Below, in pieces: positions 7,079-12,412 of a stretch of 12,412 nucleotides of DNA (the stretch's first letter is position 1; each line of letters opens with the position of its first letter). The position numbers and the translations under genes are program-made. Where the stretch lies: assembly GCA_030594795.1 (NCBI GenBank), contig JAUVEK010000028.1:1-12412 (forward strand). The letters are read 5' to 3'. Source of the DNA: Candidatus Nanohalarchaeota archaeon. GTDB lineage: Archaea > EX4484-52 > B79-G9. The notes beneath the pieces are model-generated. The model was given only the letters and a program-made list of their open reading frames with translations, ran no database searches and had not been told where the DNA came from.

Positions 7079-7525
7079 ATGGAAAAAAAAGATGATAGAA
7101 ACATTCTGAATCTGATTGACTCAAAAATCGCAAAGGGGATACTGCCAATAGCTCTCCTGCAGATAATAAAAGTAAAAGCGCCTGTACATGCCTATGACAT
7201 TGTAAAGGTGATCCATCGGGGCTTTCAGGAATATAAACAGGAAGTCTGTGATGATTCAGAAACTGGTTTCGAGATTAGCAGGGCGCTGATATATTCGACA
7301 CTGCAGAAACTTGAAGACGATGACTTTGTGAAAACATCATGGGTAAATCAGGACCAGTCAGGGACACCAAGCAAGAAAAACTATGAACTAACAAGAAATG
7401 GTGCTCTTTTTTTGAAACACGCAAAAAAAAGAATAACCGATGTAGTAGGTCTCATCTTCGAATATCACGGCGACTCAAAATATAACCTTGCGCGCCTGCG
7501 CAAATACCACACATCCGGCAATTAA
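7079..7525 (+). CDS. PadR-family winged-helix transcriptional regulator
   Basis: 148 residues, typical of a small PadR regulator, which binds DNA as a dimer and usually represses nearby genes or itself. Helix 1 is in ILPIALLQIIK (21-31), helix 2 in AYDIVKVIHRGF (38-49) and the recognition helix in ISRALIYSTLQKLEDDDFV (66-84). The wing (85-105) ends in SKKNYELTRNG, the 'rk-Y-x-L-T-x-x-G' signature of the family. A C-terminal helix from about 107 would form the dimer interface. The insert between helix 2 and the recognition helix (50-65, EYKQEVCDDSETGFE) is longer than in the shortest members and acidic. GAGGTG at 7067-7072, six bases before the ATG, fixes the start. Inverted repeats between 6935 and 7057 are natural candidate targets. 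Its inducer is unknown, and control of the upstream envelope block is only an inference. Confidence 0.86.
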   Translation: MEKKDDRNILNLIDSKIAKGILPIALLQIIKVKAPVHAYDIVKVIHRGFQEYKQEVCDDSETGFEISRALIYSTLQKLEDDDFVKTSWVNQDQSGTPSKKNYELTRNGALFLKHAKKRITDVVGLIFEYHGDSKYNLARLRKYHTSGN

Positions 7526-7534
7526 GACAAAACC

Positions 7535-7547
7535 CATATTTAAAAAG
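7535..7547 (+). promoter_or_regulatory. Possible TATA box of the small ORF
   Basis: CATATTTAAAAAG resembles an archaeal TATA box and lies about 60 bases before the ATG at 7596. A start site near 7565 would give a leader of about 30 bases including the GAGGAG Shine-Dalgarno. Confidence 0.35.
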
Positions 7548-7595
7548 AAAAAAACCTGAGAATAAATCTAAGTCTCAATAAGATGAGGAGATTGC

Positions 7596-7679
7596 ATGGA
7601 AAACGAAACAAAACTTTATGAAGAAGGGCTGGAAGAATACCCGAAATCAGATATAATTCTTGGCAACATGTTAAAGTAA
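7596..7679 (+). CDS. Possible 27-residue small protein or TPR remnant
   Basis: An ATG follows the strong Shine-Dalgarno GAGGAG (7585-7590) by five bases and opens a 27-codon frame ending in TAA. The product is acidic, with a core LYEEGLEEYPKSDIILGN that resembles one TPR helix pair ('ly-x-x-a-L-x-x-x-P'). It may be a genuine small protein, or the surviving start of a longer TPR gene whose remainder has been lost. A promoter-like element lies upstream, and the near-palindrome AAAAAGA-A-TCTTTTT follows at 7694-7708. The Shine-Dalgarno is the best argument for translation; the length is too short to judge coding character. Confidence 0.4.
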   Translation: MENETKLYEEGLEEYPKSDIILGNMLK

Positions 7680-7693
7680 AAGATAGCAAAGAG

Positions 7694-7708
7694 AAAAAGA
7701 ATCTTTTT
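7694..7708 (+). terminator. Near-palindrome with T-run after the small ORF
   Basis: AAAAAGA and TCTTTTT are exact reverse complements one base apart. The arms are too close for a normal hairpin, but the T-run TCTTTTT could act as an archaeal oligo-T terminator for plus-strand transcription before it meets the convergent purM gene. Between this point and 7757 I see nothing further. Confidence 0.3.
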
Positions 7709-7757
7709 GAATCTCTGTGATTAAGCGCTCACATACGGGATATTAGACCCACTCGGG

Positions 7758-7770
7758 AATAAAAACAAAC
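7758..7770 (-). terminator. T-rich terminator after purM
   Basis: Reading along the minus strand, the purM stop is followed at once by GTTTGTTTTTATT, a T-rich tract of the kind at which archaeal RNA polymerase terminates. No stem precedes it. Confidence 0.45.
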
Positions 7771-8820
7771 CTACAATTCCAGCTTAAACTGCGGAACCTC
7801 AACAACACCTTTCCTGTCAGTAACCTCCCCAACCACCTTGCATGAAAGCTTCCACTTCCTCAAAACACCAAGAATATCATCGCACGCATCCGCCTTGCAG
7901 ACAATCACAAAGCCCATGCCCATATTAAACGTCCGAAACATCTCATCAACAGGCACATTGCCTGACCTCTGGATTTCAGCAAAAATCGGCGGCGCATCCA
8001 TCACATCACCCAGCCTGAACCCGACGTTACCATTCAGCCGCTTCAGGTTCAAAAGCCCACCGCCGGTAACATGGCAAAGGCCAACAACAGAATCAAAATG
8101 CTTTGAAAGAACATCAAGCACCGGCTTAACGTAAATCTTCGTCGGCACAAGCATCTCATCAGCAACACCTGCACCCCACGGCAGCTTATCAGTTATCTTA
8201 TACTTCCCAAGTATCACTTTCCTTGCAAGGGAATAGCCGTTGCTGTGTATCCCCGACGACGCTATCCCAATAACCTTATCGCCTGCCCGGACCTTATCGC
8301 CAAGAACAACCTTCTCCTTATCAACAATGCCGACACAGGTCCCCGCAAGGTCAAAACCCATGCCTCCAACACCTGTAATGACACCCTTCAAAGAAGCAGT
8401 CTCACCTCCGATAACAGCAACGCTCGCATCATTAGCACCGTCGCGGATACCCTTTGCAATACCCACAGCAACACTATCATCAACCTTCTCAACCGCAAGA
8501 TAATCAACAAGCGCAACCGGCTCAGCCCCCACGCAGATAATGTCATTCACATTCATGGCAACCATATCAATACCGACAGTATCAAACTTTCGCGCCATCT
8601 GCGCAACAAGCACCTTGGTCCCGACCCCGTCAGTAGCCATTACGATATATTTGTCTCCCATTTCTATGAAGTTGGCGAAATGCCCTATCTGCGATTTTAC
8701 CTCACCAGTCTTTCCTCTCCGGTTTGCAAAAGTGCCTGATATAACAGACACTATTGACTCAACTGCTTTCTCTTCTTTTTTGATGTCAACACCGGATTCA
8801 GCATACGTTGCAGGTTTCAT
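7771..8820 (-). CDS. purM: Phosphoribosylformylglycinamidine cyclo-ligase (AIR synthetase)
   Basis: Closes the imidazole ring in purine synthesis: FGAM + ATP gives AIR + ADP + phosphate, in the cytoplasm. The 349 residues are the full usual length. Family landmarks in order are TYAESGVDIKKEEKAV (5-20), ATDGVGTK (62-69) in the ATP/Mg region, IDMVAMNVNDIICVGAEP (84-101), GGETA (138-142), ASSGIHSNGYSLARK (187-201), HVTGGG (250-255) and FNMGMGF (298-304). The ATG at 8820 fits the family N-terminus exactly, and AGGGG about nine bases upstream may serve as a weak ribosome site. No other pur gene is adjacent, so it appears to be transcribed alone, which is common in archaea. It runs convergently with the PadR gene and divergently from the large surface protein. 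Confidence 0.98.
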   Translation of the reverse strand: MKPATYAESGVDIKKEEKAVESIVSVISGTFANRRGKTGEVKSQIGHFANFIEMGDKYIVMATDGVGTKVLVAQMARKFDTVGIDMVAMNVNDIICVGAEPVALVDYLAVEKVDDSVAVGIAKGIRDGANDASVAVIGGETASLKGVITGVGGMGFDLAGTCVGIVDKEKVVLGDKVRAGDKVIGIASSGIHSNGYSLARKVILGKYKITDKLPWGAGVADEMLVPTKIYVKPVLDVLSKHFDSVVGLCHVTGGGLLNLKRLNGNVGFRLGDVMDAPPIFAEIQRSGNVPVDEMFRTFNMGMGFVIVCKADACDDILGVLRKWKLSCKVVGEVTDRKGVVEVPQFKLEL

Positions 8821-8860
8821 GTGGATGCGCCCCTTTGGTTTTTTCTGGATATTCTATGGT

Positions 8861-8870
8861 GTATAAATTT
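8861..8870 (-). promoter_or_regulatory. TATA box of purM
   Basis: On the minus strand the sequence reads AAATTTATAC, within a longer AT-rich run to 8877. A start site 22-27 bases downstream falls near 8840, giving a leader of about 20 bases before the ATG at 8820. Confidence 0.55.
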
Positions 8871-8944
8871 ATTAAATAGATGGATGCGCTCAGCAGGCTT
8901 TTTAGGGGTAGACATTGCTTGTTGCCTCTGTATAGTGAATCTGT

Positions 8945-8958
8945 ATATTATATAATAT
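8945..8958. repeat. Perfect 14-bp AT palindrome
   Basis: ATATTATATAATAT is its own reverse complement and lies midway between the divergent purM and surface-protein promoters. It may be a regulator site or simply an easily melted AT-rich element; pure A/T palindromes arise readily in such sequence. Confidence 0.4.
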
Positions 8959-9019
8959 CTGCTGTGCAAATTATTTTGTTTGCAATTAGCTGCAGACTAA
9001 CATGTAAACACCTTTGGCG

Positions 9020-9030
9020 GATATATAAAT
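9020..9030 (+). promoter_or_regulatory. TATA box of the large surface-protein gene
   Basis: GATATATAAAT is a good archaeal TATA box; a second weaker one, GTATATATC, lies at 9042-9050. The two would start transcription near 9050 or 9072, leaving a leader of roughly 60-85 bases. The leader ends in the purine-rich GAGGAGAGGT (9117-9126), which supplies the ribosome site for the ATG at 9135. Confidence 0.55.
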
Positions 9031-9134
9031 ATTATTTTTTTGTATATATCTGCATATGTTAATCAGAGACTAATGAACTTGTCAACAGGGTTGAATAGGG
9101 TTGTAAAGTAAGCTATGAGGAGAGGTCGGTAATT

Positions 9135-12100
9135 ATGAGATTTGATAAAGTTTTTGTTATTGCAGTTCTTTTATTGTGTTTTTTCGTGCCTGAAAGTCTG
9201 GCTCTGACAGTCAACACAGAAAAAATAGATTATGTTATTGGAGACACTATCAATGTGGACGGAACCGCAGGCTACACGGCAGGAAATGTAAATATCAGTG
9301 TCTATAATTCCACAGACAACCTGATGTCTTCTTCAGTCGTGAATACCACTGGCGGGACAACGAATTATTTCTCATGCTCAATCCTGATAAACAGCAATTA
9401 CACTCCTGGAGATTATTATCTTTCAATAGACGATGGCACAGGAACAGTCACTTCTGCCCTCAGCGTTGTTTCAGAATTACTCTATTTAAAGGCCCATCTC
9501 ATTAGGAACCCATCTGTAAAACTCGTCGACACGACATATTTAGTGACTGGAACCAACAACTACAGCAGCGATTTTTCAGATATTCTTAACCTGTCCATTT
9601 CCGGGACTTTGCATTACGGCAATATCTCCAACCTGACAGGTGATGGAAAGAATTATTCTTTTGTCCTTGTTGATGAGAAAGCCAGTGGCATTTATGACAT
9701 GGTCTATATAGACAAAAACGGGAATTTTACAGGCATATGGAAAACAAGGCATGTTGGTGAAAAAATAAGCGCCGACATTAATTATACTATTGCTGACATA
9801 GAGTTCTCAACTGGAAACAAAATGCTTCTTGCGCCGCCCATAGAAGACGATTCGTATTCTGCCGGCGAAACAGTTCATCTGCTTGTCTGGGCAAAGAACG
9901 AAACTCACATGAAAGGAGGAGTGAATATAACCATCTCCGTAGTTGACAAGAGCGACGATATAAAAAGCTCAACAACCAATCAGACAAATTCAGATGGTTA
10001 TCTAGTCGCAAACTTCACAGCCCCTGCAGATGTTGGTGTATATTTCGTAAAAGTGAATGATATGCCGAGAGAAGTATTCACAGTTGAGACATTCAAACTG
10101 GTAGGAAAGATAACTGACCTGAGCGGGAATCCAATGTTCAGCTTTTCCGAGAATCCGAAACTGAAAGTTGTTGCAAAGGTCAAAGATGCTTCCGGAAATT
10201 TAATAGACAACGCATCAGTATCTGCCGTGATTCTTTCTCCCGGTGGCAGTACTATGCCACAAGGGACATTGACTTTTGATAACAATACCAATGATTATAT
10301 GAAAGAGGTTGACTTGAGCAGTGTATCCGCAAACGGGGAATACAAGGTGACAATAACTGCAGTACACAACAGCAACATCCAAGAGTTTGTGACAAGTTTC
10401 GCAATAGAATCTATAAAGCTGGATGTCATGGCAATCAACCCCCTGTTTATAGAAGATGCAGAAGGACCTGAAGCAATGGTAGATGCTTTTGCACCCGGAG
10501 CAAATATCTCCCTTATGATTATGCTGTCTAACGCCTCTTCAGGAAACATAATGGAATGCGGTCCTGAAGAGATGGGACTGATAGATATTGATAATAAATC
10601 AACAGTAGTTGACGAGTGCAATACAAGCGTGACACTGGTTAGCCTGAGAGATGAAAAAGGAACTGAACTCAATCTTTCAACACTCAATTATAAGATAATG
10701 AATCTTTCGAGTGCCGTCCAACTGCTTGCCGTCGGTGATGATGAAGGTCCTGAAGATGAAATGTTAAGACAATGCATGATCATCTTTGAGGCACCAAACA
10801 AGACTGGCGTCTACAGAGCAGAAGTAAAACTTAAGCACCCTGTTGGTGAAAAGAAAGCAGTTTCGACTTTTTCACTCCAGAGAATTTATGCCACAGCAAA
10901 CCCTGTTGATTTCAAAGGTGACGACTTCTGGTTCTATGCACCCAATTCATCGATAAAGATCAAGATAAAAGTTACTGATTTGCTTACAAGAGGCGATGTT
11001 CCCGGGGAGAATATAACTGATGCAAAGATTATCGAGATGTACAAGGTCTGGCCTGCATTTGCCGATGTTCTTGAGAATGAAAGTTACAACCCTAACGCAA
11101 GCGCAGCAAATGGCACAATTACCTTCATGTCACCTGACTCTGAGGGATTCTTCATGTTCAAATTCAAATTCAAGGCAGACGTGGGCGGCACAGAGGAATA
11201 CGGTACAGGCAACGGGTTCTTTATGCTGAAGAAATATATGATCTGGGGCGAGCCATCCGGCTGCGAGCCCGGGCAGGCATGCATTACCGCGCATGGGGAG
11301 CCTATAAAGCTGACCATCAATGTTGTCGATATTGAAAAAGGAAGCATGATGGATCTCGGAAAAAGCGGATTATCATGCAGTGACAATGACAATGACGGGC
11401 TGCCTGACTGTGACGGTCTGGAAGTCAACGTTGATGAAATATGGAATGAGCAGCTGATGAAAAGGATGGAAAACGGAACAAATTATGATGTAAACACGAC
11501 AAGCATACGGAGTTCCACTGCAAACCTTGTAATATCTCCCCTGGATATGCCGACAGGATGGTACCATGTAGATTTGGTCCTGACAGACCCTGTTACAAGC
11601 GACACTTATTTCGGTTGGGCATGGTTCGAGATAAGGAACTTCTGGGTTGACGTCATGACTATAGAAGCAGATGACGAAGGAAATCTCAGCGCCGGCTGGG
11701 AAAGAGGAAACACATACGGCGTGGGAGACAGTGTCCTTTTCACAGCAATGGCATTTGACCCGAAAAACAAAACAGAGTATGGTCCGAAATTACTGGAAAT
11801 CTCGACTGTTTCTCTCGAAAGCCTAAGCATGATGAGGCACAACGGCCCTCCTGTTACTTTGGAAAGCGGCACAGACTATACATATACTATAAGCAACAAA
11901 GATGTTTCAATGCCGTGGGGACCTCCCGAAGCAGAACCCGAACAGATGCAAGTAGTAAATCTGACATTGCTGGTGGATAAGACAGGAGAATACATGGCCA
12001 ATATCCGGGTAACTACGACAGAGGGGGATTCAGATATTGGAGGTATGTGGTTTGATGTATCCAAGTTTATGGTTAAGATGACCCACAATGGCGGCGAAGA

Positions 12101-12412
12101 AGAATGGTGCACAACCTTCTCTCCGACGCAGGTTGTAGAAATAAATATCACCGCATCTGATTTTGATGAAAATCCAGTCAACTTAACCGAAAACGCAACA
12201 AAAATACGGACATTCTGGAGTGAGAAGGGCATGCATCCTATAAAGCCCCCCGCGAATTCAACAACTGTCACCTGCGCAGGCAACAAGTGCACACTGACAG
12301 CGAACCTTTCAATGATTCTTTCAGGCAAAGGCAAATATGATCTGGAGATGGACATAGTTGACATAAACGGAAACAAAAAACATTCTTCAATCTTCTTCGA
12401 GACCAGAGGCAT
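9135..12412 (+). CDS. Very large secreted surface protein of tandem Ig-like modules, cut by the window edge
   Basis: The frame stays open from the ATG at 9135 to the window end, giving at least 1092 residues with the C-terminus missing. A signal peptide is clear: basic start, hydrophobic core at 6-18 and a likely cut after SLA (21-23). The mature protein is beta-rich, starting with a macroglobulin-like 'Y-x-x-GD-x-I-x-V-x-G' strand pair (33-42). A boundary motif F-x-[ILV]-x-x-[FIY] recurs at about residues 315, 422, 579, 696, 831 and 973, suggesting divergent tandem modules of roughly 105-160 residues. Residues 750-768 hold a calcium-loop-like DNDNDGLPDCDGLE. By eye there are about 39 N-x-S/T sequons and several close Cys pairs. 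It is probably an S-layer or adhesin-type protein exposed on the cell. I cannot name the family, and whether a C-terminal anchor exists is unknown. Confidence 0.88.
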   Translation, partial: MRFDKVFVIAVLLLCFFVPESLALTVNTEKIDYVIGDTINVDGTAGYTAGNVNISVYNSTDNLMSSSVVNTTGGTTNYFSCSILINSNYTPGDYYLSIDDGTGTVTSALSVVSELLYLKAHLIRNPSVKLVDTTYLVTGTNNYSSDFSDILNLSISGTLHYGNISNLTGDGKNYSFVLVDEKASGIYDMVYIDKNGNFTGIWKTRHVGEKISADINYTIADIEFSTGNKMLLAPPIEDDSYSAGETVHLLVWAKNETHMKGGVNITISVVDKSDDIKSSTTNQTNSDGYLVANFTAPADVGVYFVKVNDMPREVFTVETFKLVGKITDLSGNPMFSFSENPKLKVVAKVKDASGNLIDNASVSAVILSPGGSTMPQGTLTFDNNTNDYMKEVDLSSVSANGEYKVTITAVHNSNIQEFVTSFAIESIKLDVMAINPLFIEDAEGPEAMVDAFAPGANISLMIMLSNASSGNIMECGPEEMGLIDIDNKSTVVDECNTSVTLVSLRDEKGTELNLSTLNYKIMNLSSAVQLLAVGDDEGPEDEMLRQCMIIFEAPNKTGVYRAEVKLKHPVGEKKAVSTFSLQRIYATANPVDFKGDDFWFYAPNSSIKIKIKVTDLLTRGDVPGENITDAKIIEMYKVWPAFADVLENESYNPNASAANGTITFMSPDSEGFFMFKFKFKADVGGTEEYGTGNGFFMLKKYMIWGEPSGCEPGQACITAHGEPIKLTINVVDIEKGSMMDLGKSGLSCSDNDNDGLPDCDGLEVNVDEIWNEQLMKRMENGTNYDVNTTSIRSSTANLVISPLDMPTGWYHVDLVLTDPVTSDTYFGWAWFEIRNFWVDVMTIEADDEGNLSAGWERGNTYGVGDSVLFTAMAFDPKNKTEYGPKLLEISTVSLESLSMMRHNGPPVTLESGTDYTYTISNKDVSMPWGPPEAEPEQMQVVNLTLLVDKTGEYMANIRVTTTEGDSDIGGMWFDVSKFMVKMTHNGGEEEWCTTFSPTQVVEINITASDFDENPVNLTENATKIRTFWSEKGMHPIKPPANSTTVTCAGNKCTLTANLSMILSGKGKYDLEMDIVDINGNKKHSSIFFETRG

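Larger units (their letters stand above)
8821..9134. other. Divergent intergenic region between purM and the large surface-protein gene
   Basis: 314 bases with no credible gene. It contains the purM promoter on the left, an AT-rich middle with a perfect 14-bp palindrome (8945-8958), the GCAAA/TTTGC pair at 8966-8983, the promoter of the surface protein near 9020-9050, and a leader of about 85 bases with a doubled AGGGTTG (9087-9093 and 9097-9103). TGGATGCGC occurs at 8822-8830 and again at 8881-8889. An open frame of 60 codons at 8880-9062 runs across these signals and has no ribosome site, so I do not call it. Confidence 0.6.

Noticed and set aside
7680..7770. Possible RNA gene between the small ORF and purM
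   Set aside because: I looked for tRNA arms and a stable multi-stem fold in both directions and saw only short weak pairings.
8880..9062. 60-residue hydrophobic ORF between purM and the surface-protein gene
   Set aside because: It has no ribosome site, runs across the promoter elements of both flanking genes, and its hydrophobic, Cys/Tyr-rich composition follows from AT-rich noncoding sequence.
9787..12412. Several minus-strand ORFs opposite the surface-protein gene, the longest 178 codons at the right edge
   Set aside because: All lie antisense to a continuous plus-strand frame with signal peptide and consistent domain pattern. None has recognisable motifs or a ribosome site.

Overview
The window looks like a stretch of chromosome from an uncultivated archaeon. 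The evidence is TATA-type promoters with A-rich upstream elements, one of them placed for a leaderless transcript; Shine-Dalgarno sites such as GAGGTG and AGGTGA ending close to starts; an archaeal-style COG1361 surface protein; and paired half-size RND proteins of the kind known from methanogens. There are no rRNA or tRNA genes, CRISPR arrays, insertion sequences or phage genes that I can see. I cannot place the organism below domain level from sequence alone.

Layout, left to right. Positions 38-1273 encode an NADP-type isocitrate dehydrogenase. A hairpin and a strong TATA box then introduce a tight block, all on the plus strand: two half-length RND/MMPL membrane proteins (1340-2530 and 2532-3671), a secreted three-domain Ig-like protein with a C-terminal membrane anchor (3673-4980), a family 2 glycosyltransferase (5004-5711), and an unrecognised, probably beta-rich protein (5717-6922). 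The first three are separated by single bases, and the last two nearly overlap. Next come a perfect 12-bp inverted repeat, a PadR-type regulator (7079-7525) and a possible 27-residue ORF. On the minus strand lies purM (7771-8820). A 314-base divergent intergenic region with promoter elements in both directions separates purM from a very large secreted protein (9135 to beyond the right edge, at least 1092 residues), made of tandem beta-sandwich-like modules, rich in N-glycosylation sequons and carrying one calcium-loop-like motif.

How they may work together (inference): icd and purM are housekeeping genes. Nearly everything else points to the cell envelope. The two RND halves probably assemble into one exporter, with the COG1361 protein acting outside the membrane as partner or adaptor. 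The glycosyltransferase and its partner could make or handle a glycolipid or surface glycan for that exporter. PadR may control the block or itself. The giant protein is a candidate S-layer or adhesin-like surface protein. The most interesting unit is the five-gene block 1340-6922, whose last member I cannot assign to a known function.
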